From an uncultured Luteitalea sp. (GTDB taxonomy: Bacteria > Acidobacteriota > Vicinamibacteria > Vicinamibacterales > Vicinamibacteraceae): a stretch of 64,000 nt of DNA. The stretch spans positions 248,001 to 312,000 of the forward strand of contig CAKTDA010000006.1 in the NCBI GenBank assembly GCA_934541105.1, written 5' to 3'. Position 1 is the first letter of the stretch. Every line of letters starts with the position of its first letter. The translations under genes and the position numbers were made by a program. Of the stretch, positions 28,040-37,351 are shown piece after piece. Below the pieces are notes generated by a model, which saw only the letters and a list, made by a program, of their open reading frames with translations, did no database searches and was not told the DNA's origin.

Positions 28040-29107
28040 GTGGTGCGGTCACTGGCCAGCGTCATCGTCCTCGCACGGAACCGCCTGGAGCTGACGCGCG
28101 CGTGCCTCGAGGCACTCGCCGCGTCGGACGCCGCGCTCGAGGTCCTGCTCCTCGACAACGCATCGACCGACGACACACCGACGCTGGAGCGCGAGTTCGC
28201 AGGCCGGTTCGGCCGCTTCGTCTACCGGCGCTCGCCACGCAACCTGTCGTTCTCGATCGCGAACAACCGCATGGCGCGCAACGCGACAGCGGACGTCCTC
28301 GTGTTCCTGAACAACGACGTCGTCGTCGATCCGGATGCCATCCGCGTGCTCGCAACGACTGCCGCCATCACGGGCGGCGTGGCGGGAGCCCGCCTCCTGT
28401 TCCCCGGCCGCGAGCGAATCCAGCACGCGGGCATGAAGCAGATGCTGTGGGGCTATGCGTCGAACCTCGGGACTGGCGCGCCAGCCGATCACCCGCTGCT
28501 CGACGATGCAGGCGAGACGTTTGCCGTCACGGGCGCGATGCTCGCGATGCCGGCGGCGCTGTTTCGCGGGATCGGCGGCTTCGACGAACGCTACCGCTGG
28601 GGCTACGAGGACGTGGACCTGTGCCTCGCGGCCCATGCGGCAGGTGCACCGGTGCGGTACGTGCCGTCGGCAACGGCCGTCCACGTGGAGTCGGCAACGC
28701 TCGGCAGCGTGCGGCGCACGCAGGACCTCTCGCACAACTACGCGCGCTATCGGCGCAGGTGGAACCACCGGCTCGTGCCGGACGAGCGTGCCGCGTTCGA
28801 GAGGTTGAGGCGACAGGGAGTACGCCGCACGGTGGTGTTCGGCACGGGACTCGCCGCCAGAGGCCTGACGCGCGCGTTCAGGCGATACGGCATCGACATC
28901 GTGGCTTACACGGAAACGACTGCGACGCGTACCCGGTTCGCGGGGCGACCCGTCGTGCCGCTTGACGGCGTGGCCGCGCTGTCCTTCGATCGACTGGTGG
29001 TGGCCTCGCAGCACTTCCACGCGCTCGAGTCGCACCTGCACCGGCTCGATCCGACGGGGTCGGCGCTCTTTCCGCTCGCGAGTCCGTGGGACCGCCACGC
29101 GCGCTGA
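28040..29107 (+). CDS. GT2 rhamnosyltransferase-like protein with C-terminal Rossmann-type domain
   Basis: Residues about 1-265 form a WcaE/rhamnosyltransferase-type GT2: SVIVLARNRLELTRACLEAL, LLDNASTDDTP, FLNNDVVVDPDAI and GFDERYRWGYEDVDLCL. Residues about 270-355 begin RRTVVFGTGLAARGL and look like a small nucleotide-binding domain of the kind found on sugar-modifying enzymes. The GTG at 28040 (or 28043) is chosen because no ATG fits. The gene appears leaderless, with TATGAT 9 bases upstream. It converges with the next GT4, with 4 bases between stops. Confidence 0.82.
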   Translation: MVRSLASVIVLARNRLELTRACLEALAASDAALEVLLLDNASTDDTPTLEREFAGRFGRFVYRRSPRNLSFSIANNRMARNATADVLVFLNNDVVVDPDAIRVLATTAAITGGVAGARLLFPGRERIQHAGMKQMLWGYASNLGTGAPADHPLLDDAGETFAVTGAMLAMPAALFRGIGGFDERYRWGYEDVDLCLAAHAAGAPVRYVPSATAVHVESATLGSVRRTQDLSHNYARYRRRWNHRLVPDERAAFERLRRQGVRRTVVFGTGLAARGLTRAFRRYGIDIVAYTETTATRTRFAGRPVVPLDGVAALSFDRLVVASQHFHALESHLHRLDPTGSALFPLASPWDRHAR

Positions 29108-29111
29108 TCGA

Positions 29112-30245
29112 TCAGGCCGGCAGGACGCCCCGGTACACCGAATCGTACGCAGCGGTCATCCCGTCGATCGAGAACTGCGCGAGCCACGCCTGCCTCGCGT
29201 CGTGCGCAAGGCGTGCTCGCTCCTGCGGAGACAGGGATGCCGCGGCCGCAATCGTTCGTGCGATGTCGGCAGGGTCGTGCGGATCGAAGAGCAGCCGCGG
29301 GATGCGATCGCCGACAAGTTCAGCGTGCTCCGGGATGTCGCTCAGGATGACCGGGACGCCGTCGGCAAACGCCTCGAGCACCGCGAGCGGCTGGCCCTCG
29401 CTGAGTGACGGGAGCACGAGATGGTCGGCCGCGGCCGTGATGTGGCGCGCATCGACCCGGTAGCCGCAGACACGCACGCGAGCCAGGATCCCCAGCGCCG
29501 CCGCGTGCTCGACGAGCGCCGCGGTCTCACCCTCGCCGACAAAGACGCAACGAACGTCCATGCCGCTCGACTCGAGCGCGGCCAGCGCCTGCAGCAGCGC
29601 TCGCTGGTTCTTGCGCGCTCCGACCGTCCCGGGGCAGCAGAGCACGAGGGCCCCAGCCGCACGCCAGTCGCGCATCTCCGCCTCGACATCGTGCGCGGGC
29701 TCCATGCGGGCGCCGCGGGGTGCGACGCCGTATGCGATGCGACGAACGCGCGACGGGTCCACGCCGAGGGTGCCGAGCAGCACGGCGGACGTCTGCGCAG
29801 GCACCACGACCGCCGCAACCCGGTTCATCACCTCCACGTCGGCCCGCGCCTGCGCCTCCGACTTCCCGATGCCCCACCCGTGCATCGTCTGCACGACGGG
29901 TCGAGGGCGTGTGCGTGCCTCGAACGCCAGCGCGATGCGGCTCGGCGTTGCGGCGTGCGCATGGCAGACGTGCGCCTCGCAGGCGCGCGGATCGGCCAGC
30001 AGGGTGGCGAGCACCGGCTCCCAGTCGCCCGGAGCCCGTGAGAACAGCGAATCGACCACGTGGACGGCAACGCCGGCGGCGGCAAGGTACGCGAGGTGGC
30101 CCGTGTAGTTGCCGTATCCCGGCGCACCAGTGGCCGACGTCACGACGACCACCTCGTGGCCGGCGGCACGCTGGGCAGCGGCGAGGCTCGCAATCACGAG
30201 GCCCGCGCCGCCCTGGAGGAATGTCGTCAGGTGCAGGATGACCAT
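29112..30245 (-). CDS. Family 4 glycosyltransferase
   Basis: This is a 377-residue GT-B enzyme. It starts MVILHLTTFLQGGAGLVI with the acceptor-domain Gly-rich loop. It has CCPGTVGARKNQRALLQAL and the donor motif SLSEGQPLAVLEAFADGVPVILSDI. It is the outermost gene of the polysaccharide cluster, separated from the SnoaL-like gene by 17 bases. Unlike the other GT4 it has no TPR tail. The sugar specificity is unknown. Confidence 0.87.
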   Translation of the reverse strand: MVILHLTTFLQGGAGLVIASLAAAQRAAGHEVVVVTSATGAPGYGNYTGHLAYLAAAGVAVHVVDSLFSRAPGDWEPVLATLLADPRACEAHVCHAHAATPSRIALAFEARTRPRPVVQTMHGWGIGKSEAQARADVEVMNRVAAVVVPAQTSAVLLGTLGVDPSRVRRIAYGVAPRGARMEPAHDVEAEMRDWRAAGALVLCCPGTVGARKNQRALLQALAALESSGMDVRCVFVGEGETAALVEHAAALGILARVRVCGYRVDARHITAAADHLVLPSLSEGQPLAVLEAFADGVPVILSDIPEHAELVGDRIPRLLFDPHDPADIARTIAAAASLSPQERARLAHDARQAWLAQFSIDGMTAAYDSVYRGVLPA

Positions 30246-30262
30246 GCGGCGGAGACCGTCGT

Positions 30263-30727
30263 TCACTCCGACGGCCGCATGTTGCGGATGGCCGCGATGC
30301 GCCAGCCCGCGGGGGTGCGCTGCATCACGAACGTCGTCCACATGCGGCGCGGCGCAGCCCCAGCGGCGCCGGTGATCTCGTACCGGCCGTCGGCAACGGC
30401 GACATCGCCGGTCACGAGACGGACCGTCTCGACCTCGATCGTGCGCGTGCCGCTGTTGCGTGCCGAGGACGCCAGGCCGCCGCTCACCACCGCCTCGCGG
30501 CCGCGTCGCCATTCGCCCGACGACACGAGCTGATCGGCATCGTCGGTGAACAACGCCGCCAGCGCGGCGGCGTCGCGCGCCTCACGGGCGTCCACGTAGC
30601 GCGCGACGAGCGCCCGGACTGCATCGGCGTCGCTGCCGGGCTGGGCGCTCACACTCGCCAGGCCTCCCGATGGCATGAGCAGGGCCAGGAGCGCAGCGAC
30701 GACGAACGTGAGGGCATGGCGAGACAT
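30263..30727 (-). CDS. Exported SnoaL-like/DUF4440 protein
   Basis: A signal peptide (about residues 1-30) precedes a small cone-shaped NTF2/SnoaL-like domain of the SgcJ/EcaC/DUF4440 type (VRALVARYVDAREARDAAALAALFTDDAD, GRYEITG). Members are ligand-binding or isomerase-like, and exported ones have no assigned substrate. ATG 30727 is preferred over an upstream alternative because GGAGG lies about 8 bases before it. The gene is upstream of, and on the same strand as, the GT4 gene, but a functional link is not evident. Confidence 0.75.
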   Translation of the reverse strand: MSRHALTFVVAALLALLMPSGGLASVSAQPGSDADAVRALVARYVDAREARDAAALAALFTDDADQLVSSGEWRRGREAVVSGGLASSARNSGTRTIEVETVRLVTGDVAVADGRYEITGAAGAAPRRMWTTFVMQRTPAGWRIAAIRNMRPSE

Positions 30728-30831
30728 GGCGAACCTCCGCCGGGAACATACCATCGTGTGCGGCCGGGCCTCGCCGGGACGTTGAACGAAGCAGCGTTCG
30801 GCCCGCGAGCGCTGAAGGGACGCTCAGGCAC

Positions 30832-32337
30832 ATGCCAGGGGAACTGCCGCGGAACGCACCGCTCGCACTGTCGCCCGCCGACTTCAGGCGCCTCGGCCAC
30901 ACGCTCGTGGACAGGTTGTCGGACTTTCTCCAGGAGCTGCCGACCCGCCCGGTTGCATGCGGCGAGTCGCCGCGGACGGTGCAGGCGGTGCTCGACGCCG
31001 ATCGCCTCCTGCCGTCCGGACCGGCCTCGCCGGACGACCTGCTGGCCCGAGCGATCGACCTGCTGGCGAGTCATTCGCTCTTCAACGGACACCCGCGCTT
31101 CTTCGGGTACGTCACCGCATCCGCGGCCCCGCTCGGCATGCTCGGCGACTTCGTCGCGGCCGCAATGAACGCAAACGTCGGTGCATGGCGACTCAGTCCG
31201 ATGGCGAGCGAGATCGAGCGCCAGACGGTCCGCTGGATCGGACAGCTGCTCGGCTACCGCGAGGGCGGCAGCGGATTGTTCGTGAGCGGCGGCAACATGG
31301 CCAACATCGTCGGGTTCCTGGCGGCGCGTGCCGCGGCAGGCACGCGCTGGGGCCTGCGCGAGCGCGGCCTCCGGGCGGCCGACGGACCGCCCCTCGCGGT
31401 CTATGCGTCAGCGGAGACGCACACGTGGCTGCACAAGGCTGCCGACATCTCGGGCCTTGGCACCGATGCGATCCGCTGGGTGCCCACGGCCGCAGACCTG
31501 CGAATCGACACGACCGCCCTGCGCGCGATGCTTGCCGAGGACCTCGCGGCCGGCGTCGCGCCGATGCTGGTCGTCGGTACTGCGGGTTCTGTCAGCACCG
31601 GCGTCGTGGATCCGCTCGCGGAACTTGGAGCCATCTGCCGCGAGCACGACACCTGGTTCCACGTTGACGGTGCCTACGGTGCCCCCGCCGCCGCGGTGGC
31701 CGGCACGCCGGACGACCTGCAGGCGCTGGACCTCGCCGATTCGCTCGCCGTCGATCCCCACAAGTGGCTCTATGCGCCGCTCGAGGCCGGCTGCGTGCTG
31801 ACGCGCGACGACGCCGTGCTGCGCGAGGCGTTCTCGTATCACCCCGCGTACTACCACTTCGACGACAGCGGCGGCGTGAACTACGTGGACCTCGGGCCAC
31901 AGAACTCGCGCGGCTTCAAGGCGCTGAAGGTGTGGCTGACGCTCCAGCAGGCGGGTGCCGACGGATACCGCCGCATGATTGCCGACGACATCGCGCTGGC
32001 ACGCCGGCTGTACGACGCGGCCGCGGCACATCCCGAACTCGATGCCTGCTCGTGCTCGCTGAGCATCACGACGTTCCGCTACGTGCCACTCGACTGCGCA
32101 GCGCGCACCCGCGAACCCGGCGTCGGGCGGTACCTCGATGCGCTGAACGAGGCCCTGCTCGAACGCCTGCAGCAGGGCGGCGACGCGTTCGTCTCCAACG
32201 CGATCGTCAACGGCCGCTACCTGCTGCGGGCGTGCGTGGTGAACATCAACACGGGACCGGGCGATGTGGACGCCGTGCCGGAGATCGTGGTGCGGATTGG
32301 CCGCGAGCTGCATGCGTCCGGCGCAGTGCCGGCGTGA
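30832..32337 (+). CDS. PLP-dependent group II amino acid decarboxylase
   Basis: This is a 501-residue member of the aromatic-L-amino-acid/glutamate decarboxylase family. The PLP-binding lysine is Lys311 in DPHKWLY; HVDGAYGAPAA supplies the Asp that binds the pyridine nitrogen. GHPRFFGYVTAS and VGAWRLSPMASEIE are typical of the tryptophan/tyrosine/DOPA branch. The product would be a biogenic amine, but the substrate cannot be fixed. No transporter for it is nearby. It is preceded by its own 100-base gap and is likely monocistronic. Confidence 0.88.
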   Translation: MPGELPRNAPLALSPADFRRLGHTLVDRLSDFLQELPTRPVACGESPRTVQAVLDADRLLPSGPASPDDLLARAIDLLASHSLFNGHPRFFGYVTASAAPLGMLGDFVAAAMNANVGAWRLSPMASEIERQTVRWIGQLLGYREGGSGLFVSGGNMANIVGFLAARAAAGTRWGLRERGLRAADGPPLAVYASAETHTWLHKAADISGLGTDAIRWVPTAADLRIDTTALRAMLAEDLAAGVAPMLVVGTAGSVSTGVVDPLAELGAICREHDTWFHVDGAYGAPAAAVAGTPDDLQALDLADSLAVDPHKWLYAPLEAGCVLTRDDAVLREAFSYHPAYYHFDDSGGVNYVDLGPQNSRGFKALKVWLTLQQAGADGYRRMIADDIALARRLYDAAAAHPELDACSCSLSITTFRYVPLDCAARTREPGVGRYLDALNEALLERLQQGGDAFVSNAIVNGRYLLRACVVNINTGPGDVDAVPEIVVRIGRELHASGAVPA

Positions 32338-32443
32338 TGGAAGCCGGGGAAGCGGACTCCCTCTGACTCGGAAACCGTTGGCTCGACGGATCTGGTAGGC
32401 ATCCTGCATACCCGACGGAGGTGACGACCACCCTGGAGACGAC

Positions 32444-33736
32444 ATGGACATGAGCCGACTCGGCGTTGCGGGCTGCGTGATTGCTGGTGCATTGCTCATC
32501 AGTACTGGTTGCGGCAACACATCGGGAGAAGACGCGGGCGAATCCGCGAGCGCCACCGCCGAGCAGGCGGGGGCCGCGCGGCCAGCCGACTGCGCCCCGC
32601 TCGAGGAACGGAAGCCGAACGCCACGAGCCAGCGTCCGACGGTTTCCGGGCAGAATCGGGCGTGCGGTGTCACCACCTCGACGCCGTTCGACGTGGAGGT
32701 CGTGGCGCGCAGCCTCGATCATCCCTGGGCCGTCGAACCGCTCCCGGACGGCGCCCTGCTCGTCACCGAGAAGCGCGGCCAGATGCGCATCGTCAGTCCC
32801 GGCGGCCAGGTCAGTGCGCCGCTCCAGGGCGTGCCGGCGGTGGACGCCGATGGACAGGGCGGGTTGCTCGATGTTGCGCTCGCTCCCTCGTTCGACCGCG
32901 ACCGGGTGGTGTTCTGGAGTTATGCGGAACCGCGCGACACGGGCAACGCGACGAGCGTGGCGCGCGCGGTGCTCTCGCAGGACCGGCGGCGCCTCGAGCA
33001 GGTGCGGGTGATCTTCAGGACCTACCCGACCTACGACGGCGACAAGCACTTCGGCTCGCGCCTGGCGTTCGGGCCCGACGGCATGCTGTACGTGACGCTC
33101 GGCGAGCGGTCCGACACACCGATGCGCCCGCAGGCGCAGCAACTGACGAGCCATCTCGGCAAGGTCCTGCGCATCACGCCCGAAGGCGAACCGGCGCCGG
33201 GCAACCCCTTCGCGGACGAGGAGGGCGCGCTGCCAGGCATCTGGACGCTCGGCCACCGGAATGCTCAGGCCGCGGCGTTCGACGCGGAGGGGCGCTTCTG
33301 GGTCATCGAACATGGCACGCGCGGCGGCGACGAACTCAACCTCGTCGAGCGCGGCAACAACTACGGCTGGCCGATCGTCGCGTTCGGCATCGAGTACTCG
33401 GGCTCGCCCATCGCGGGAGCGGAGACGACGCGGGAGGGCTACGTGGACCCGGTCTACTACTGGGATCCGGTCATCGCGCCGTCGGGGGCCGAGTTCTACG
33501 ACGGCGATGCCTTCCCCGAGTGGCGCGGCAACCTGCTCATTGGCGCACTCGCGGACAAGCGCCTCGTGCGCCTCGTTCTCGAGGACGGCAAGGTCGTTGG
33601 CGAGGAGCACCTCCTGAAGGAACGCGGCCAGCGGATCCGCGACGTGCGCGAAGGTCCCGACGGCACGGTGTACATCGCCACCGACGAAGCCAACGGCGAG
33701 ATCTGGCGCCTGGTGCCACGCAAGGCCGCGTCCTGA
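32444..33736 (+). CDS. PQQ-type aldose (soluble glucose/sorbosone) dehydrogenase, lipoprotein
   Basis: The lipobox LISTGC at the end of a short signal predicts a lipid-anchored periplasmic protein. The rest is a six-bladed YliI/Asd-like propeller: PWAVEPLPDGALLVTEKRG, LLDVALAPSF, HFGSRLAFGPDGMLYVTLGER, LGHRNAQAAAFD and EHGTRGGDELN. It oxidises aldoses to lactones with PQQ. A Cys-containing linker (about residues 25-75) precedes the propeller. GGAG stands 6 bases before the ATG. It could feed sugar acids to the dehydratase and KDG kinase genes further along (inference). Confidence 0.87.
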   Translation: MDMSRLGVAGCVIAGALLISTGCGNTSGEDAGESASATAEQAGAARPADCAPLEERKPNATSQRPTVSGQNRACGVTTSTPFDVEVVARSLDHPWAVEPLPDGALLVTEKRGQMRIVSPGGQVSAPLQGVPAVDADGQGGLLDVALAPSFDRDRVVFWSYAEPRDTGNATSVARAVLSQDRRRLEQVRVIFRTYPTYDGDKHFGSRLAFGPDGMLYVTLGERSDTPMRPQAQQLTSHLGKVLRITPEGEPAPGNPFADEEGALPGIWTLGHRNAQAAAFDAEGRFWVIEHGTRGGDELNLVERGNNYGWPIVAFGIEYSGSPIAGAETTREGYVDPVYYWDPVIAPSGAEFYDGDAFPEWRGNLLIGALADKRLVRLVLEDGKVVGEEHLLKERGQRIRDVREGPDGTVYIATDEANGEIWRLVPRKAAS

Positions 33737-33749
33737 CCTGCGGCGCGCC

Positions 33750-34523
33750 CTACCGGTGATCGAAGAGGCGCGCCAGGCGGCGGGCGTGTTCGTCGTAGGC
33801 CGACTCGAACAGGCTCGTCGCCCGTTCCGTGCCGACGAGCGCTGCCGCCGTGAGGACCGACGGCGGCGCACCGGCGTCGGTCAGGCGCTGCGCGACCTCC
33901 GCCTTGAGGCAGTTCACCAGCATGCAGCCGCCGACGCTGGACCCCGGCGCGACCGGCGTGTCGAGGCCGTCGATCGCGACCATCGCATCGCCGACGGGCG
34001 CGCCCGTGTCGAGGACGATGTCCGAGAAGTCCTGCAACCGGCGGCCGTCTGCGCGCCGGCTCGGTGTCTGCTCGCTGTGGGCAAGGCTGACGATCGACAC
34101 GACGCGCACGCCGCGCGCGCGGAAGCCTTCGGCGATCTCCACGGGCACCACGTTGCAACCGCTCGAGCTGATGACGAGCGCCGAGTCCTCGGGCGTGATC
34201 ACGAAGTTGCGCAGGATGCGCGCCGCCAGCCCCGGCACGTTCTCGAGGAACATCGCCTGCCGCTGGCCGTTGGCGCCGACCACGAGGTTGTGGAACGTCA
34301 ACGACAGCTCCACGATCGGGTTGAACCCCGGGAACGAGCCGTAGCGCGGCCACATCTCCTCGACCATGATGCGGCTGTGACCGGACCCGAAGACGTGCAC
34401 CATGCGCCCGGCGCCGATGCTGGCGGCAAACCATCCGGCTGCCGTGTGGATTGCCGCCTCCTGCGCCCGGACGCCCGCGGCAATTCGCACGCACTCGTCG
34501 AGGTACCTTCCCGTCGGCGTCAT
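33750..34523 (-). CDS. SIS-domain sugar-phosphate protein (UPF0309-like), copy 1
   Basis: This is a 257-residue SIS fold with VHVFGSGHSRIMVEEMWPRYGSF and the Ser-rich VISSSGCNVVPVEIA. UPF0309-type proteins are thought to act on phosphorylated aminosugars as isomerases or etherases, but are not well characterised. It overlaps the upstream ROK kinase gene by 4 bases (ATGA), so kinase product to SIS enzyme is the natural reading. A close relative lies at 61302-62072, again beside a ROK gene. Confidence 0.82.
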   Translation of the reverse strand: MTPTGRYLDECVRIAAGVRAQEAAIHTAAGWFAASIGAGRMVHVFGSGHSRIMVEEMWPRYGSFPGFNPIVELSLTFHNLVVGANGQRQAMFLENVPGLAARILRNFVITPEDSALVISSSGCNVVPVEIAEGFRARGVRVVSIVSLAHSEQTPSRRADGRRLQDFSDIVLDTGAPVGDAMVAIDGLDTPVAPGSSVGGCMLVNCLKAEVAQRLTDAGAPPSVLTAAALVGTERATSLFESAYDEHARRLARLFDHR

Positions 34524-35440
34524 CGCTCCTGCTCCATGGCCCGCTTCGCGGCGCCGATCGCGCCGGCCTCGTCGCCGAGCGCCGCGATCACGATCTCCAC
34601 TCCCGTCCCGCCCGGCCGCCATTCGTACTCGTCCATCCACGCGCGCAGCGGGGTCATCAGCTCGTCGCCGGCATTGGTGGCGATGCCGCCGCCCAGGATG
34701 ATCCGCGCCGGATCGACCGCGTTGATGATCGACGCCAGGCCCGCCGCCAGGTACATCACGCTCGTGTCCCACACCGCCGTCGCGTCCGCATCGCCGGCCC
34801 TGTGCGCGGCCACCAGGGCTTCCGTGCTCGTGAAGCGTCCGCTCGTGCGCATCGCGACCGTGCAGTTGCCGATCGCGTCCTCGAGGCTGCCCGGCGTGTT
34901 GACGATGTCGAGCGGCCCAGGAACCCGTAACGCGATGTGTCCGAGGTGGCCGGCGCGCCCGGTGTGCCCACCGAGCACGCGGCCGTCGCACATGACGGCG
35001 CCCCCGACGCCCGTGCCAATCGTCAACAGGACGAGGTCGCGACAACCACGCCCGGCGCCGAGCCAGGCCTCGCCGACGAGCGCGGCCTGCGCATCGTTGA
35101 CGACGTGGGCGGGTTCCGCGCGCTCGAGGGCACGCGTCCAGTCGAGCCCTTCGAGTACGTCCAGCCTGCCCTTCATCCAGTAGACCGCGTCGGCCTCGCG
35201 CCGCACCAGGCCCGGACAGGCGATGCCGAGCGCCGCGGCTCGACCGAGCGCCGCCTCGATGCGCGCCACTTCGGCGGCGACGTCCGCAGGCAGCCGACGT
35301 GCAGGCGAGTCGTCGGTGGCAATCCGCGATCGCGTGATCACGACGCCGTCCGGGCTCAGGGCCACGAGCTTGGTGAACGTGCCGCCGATGTCGACGCCGA
35401 GCGCGTACGCGCCGGTGTCGCGCGAGGACGGCGCCGTCAC
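34520..35440 (-). CDS. ROK family sugar kinase, copy 1
   Basis: This is a 306-residue ROK protein without a DNA-binding domain, so a kinase and not a repressor. ATP-binding motifs ALGVDIGGTFTKL and TIGTGVGGAV are present, as is the catalytic Asp in VVNDAQAALVGE. The usual zinc motif (CxCGxxGC) is missing; the region reads GHLGHIALRVPGPLDI. The GTG start overlaps the upstream SDR stop (GTGA). The likely substrate is a hexose or N-acetylated aminosugar. Confidence 0.85.
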   Translation of the reverse strand: MTAPSSRDTGAYALGVDIGGTFTKLVALSPDGVVITRSRIATDDSPARRLPADVAAEVARIEAALGRAAALGIACPGLVRREADAVYWMKGRLDVLEGLDWTRALERAEPAHVVNDAQAALVGEAWLGAGRGCRDLVLLTIGTGVGGAVMCDGRVLGGHTGRAGHLGHIALRVPGPLDIVNTPGSLEDAIGNCTVAMRTSGRFTSTEALVAAHRAGDADATAVWDTSVMYLAAGLASIINAVDPARIILGGGIATNAGDELMTPLRAWMDEYEWRPGGTGVEIVIAALGDEAGAIGAAKRAMEQER

Positions 35441-36252
35441 GGACGCACGCTCCCTGCCGCGCCGGCCGGAGGCTCGCTCACGCACCAGCCACCGTCCACG
35501 GCAAGCACCTGCCCGGTGACGAACCTCGATTCCGGCGAGAGCAGGTAGACGACCGCGCCATCGACGTCCTCTGGCTGCCCGATGCGGCCGCCGCCGAGCG
35601 GCTGCTTGTGGCGGATGTATGCCGCGACATCGGGACTGGCCGCCGCGCGCGCCGCGCCAGGCGTGAGCACGAGCGAGGGCGCGACCACGTTGAAGCGGAT
35701 GTCGTGCCGCGCGTAGTACGCCGCGCACGATGTCGTCAGGCCGATCACCCCGGCCTTTGCCGCCGCGTAGGCATGTGTCGCGAAGTGATCCGGTGAGGGC
35801 GCGTACGCGAGCACCGAGGCCATGTTCAGCACCGAGCCGCCGTGCCGAGCCCGGAGGAAGTACTGCGCCGCGGCCCTGTTCGTGAAGAACGTCGACGAGA
35901 GGTTCGCGTCCAGCGTGAAGCGCCAGCCCGTATCACTCGCGCGGTCGAGCGGCCCGTCGCCGTGCCGACGCCCGCTGCCGCCGGCCACATGGAACACGCC
36001 ATCGACCCGCCCGAAGACGGCAACGGCGTGCTCGACGGCCCGGACAGCAACCGACGGATCCGTCGCGTCTCCGCGCAGGACGTGCGCGGCGTCGCCCAGC
36101 ACCCCTGTCGCCCGATCCGCATCGTCGTCGGGCCGGCCGACGACCGTGAGGCGGGCGCCTTCACGCGTGCACGCGCGCGCCGCGGACAACCCGAGCCCGC
36201 TCGTGCCGCCGACGATGAGGATGGACAGCCCTTCGAGGCGCCCCGTGTGCAT
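35437..36252 (-). CDS. SDR family oxidoreductase
   Basis: This is a classical SDR of 271 residues: cofactor motif VGGTSGLG, VFHVAGG in place of NNAG, a catalytic Ser in NMASVLAY, and YAAAK. The C-terminus SRFVTGQVLAVDGGW is typical. It is the first gene of the SDR-ROK-SIS operon, so it may oxidise or reduce a sugar handled by the two following enzymes. The 64-base gap to the divergent MetE-like gene has only short palindromes. Confidence 0.87.
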   Translation of the reverse strand: MHTGRLEGLSILIVGGTSGLGLSAARACTREGARLTVVGRPDDDADRATGVLGDAAHVLRGDATDPSVAVRAVEHAVAVFGRVDGVFHVAGGSGRRHGDGPLDRASDTGWRFTLDANLSSTFFTNRAAAQYFLRARHGGSVLNMASVLAYAPSPDHFATHAYAAAKAGVIGLTTSCAAYYARHDIRFNVVAPSLVLTPGAARAAASPDVAAYIRHKQPLGGGRIGQPEDVDGAVVYLLSPESRFVTGQVLAVDGGWCVSEPPAGAAGSVRP

Positions 36253-36316
36253 CGCGACAGTATCGCCCAGCGATTGCCCTTCCGTCCGCGGCCCTCACGC
36301 GGCAGACTACGTGACC

Positions 36317-37351
36317 ATGCCTCCTCCGCTCCGCACCACGGTCGTCGGCAGCTATCCGTTCCCGGGCTGGCTCGAGCACGCGAGCGCGAACATCGACGCC
36401 TTCGGCGAGGACGACGTCGCCGAGATGATCGACGATGCCGTCGCGGTGGCCGTGAAGGACCAGGTCGATGCCGGCCTCGACGTCGTCACCGACGGCGAGC
36501 AGACGCGCCTGGACTTCAACCTGTCGTTCTACGGATTCCTCGAAGGGCTCGCGCCGGAGCCGCCGTCACGACGGCGATTCGGCCCGCCGGGTCACGACCA
36601 ACGCGGTCGACATGCGATCGTCGGAGAGCTGGCTGCGCCGCGCGGGCTCGGAACCGTTGCCGACTACCGGAGGCTCGAGCGGATTGCGCCGCCGGGCGTG
36701 ACGCTGAAGGCGAGCCTGCCCGGTCCCTACACACTGAGCGGCCGGCTGATTCCCGGCGACCGCTACGCCAATCGTCTCGCGGTCGCCGAGGCGCTCGTGC
36801 CCATCGTGCAGGCGGAGCTCGAGGCACTCGTGGCCGAGGGTTGCACCGAAGTCTGCGTGGACGAACCGTCGATGAGCGTCTACGCGCACCGTGAGGATCC
36901 GCGCCGGCTCGTGGCGCTCTTCAACGAGACGGTCGCCCCTGTCGTCGGGCGCACGCGGCTCTCCACACACCTGTGCTTCGGCAACTACAAGGGACGCGCC
37001 GTCGCGCCGCGATCGTACGCGCCGCTGTTCCCGGCCGTGCTCGACGCGCGCGTGGACGAACTGCACCTGGAGATGGCAAGCCGCGAGTTCGCAGGACTCG
37101 AGATCATCGGCGCCATCGCCGAGCGCATGGACGTCGCGGTCGGCATCATCGACGTGAAGAACTACTACGTCGAGACGCCGGACGACGTGGCGGCAAGCGT
37201 GCGCCGGTGCCTTGCCCACGCGCCCGCGGAGCGCCTTGCCTTCGCACCGGACTGCGGCCTCAGTCAGACCGCGCGATGGGCCGCGCGCCAGAAGCTCGTG
37301 AACATGGTGGCCGGCGTGCGGCGCGTGCGCGAGGAGATTGGCGTCGCATGA
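36317..37351 (+). CDS. MetE-core (cobalamin-independent methionine synthase C-terminal) protein
   Basis: This is a 344-residue stand-alone catalytic domain. TTVVGSYPFPGWL opens the barrel. Zinc ligands of MetE are visible as His-x-Cys in STHLCFGN, a Glu in LHLEMASREF and a Cys in FAPDCGLSQ. The N-terminal half of full MetE is absent, as in archaeal core enzymes and in methyltransferases for other thiols. Which methyl donor is used is unknown. It overlaps the MBL-fold gene by 4 bases, so the two act together. Confidence 0.83.
   Translation: MPPPLRTTVVGSYPFPGWLEHASANIDAFGEDDVAEMIDDAVAVAVKDQVDAGLDVVTDGEQTRLDFNLSFYGFLEGLAPEPPSRRRFGPPGHDQRGRHAIVGELAAPRGLGTVADYRRLERIAPPGVTLKASLPGPYTLSGRLIPGDRYANRLAVAEALVPIVQAELEALVAEGCTEVCVDEPSMSVYAHREDPRRLVALFNETVAPVVGRTRLSTHLCFGNYKGRAVAPRSYAPLFPAVLDARVDELHLEMASREFAGLEIIGAIAERMDVAVGIIDVKNYYVETPDDVAASVRRCLAHAPAERLAFAPDCGLSQTARWAARQKLVNMVAGVRRVREEIGVA

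Noticed and set aside
34520..35440. ROK copy 1 as a transcriptional repressor (NagC/XylR type)
   Set aside because: There is no N-terminal helix-turn-helix region; the protein starts just before the ATP-binding motif.
36253..36316. Short palindromes (ATCGC-CCA-GCGAT and CCGCG...CGCGG) as operators in the SDR/MetE gap
   Set aside because: Five-base arms are expected by chance at this GC content.
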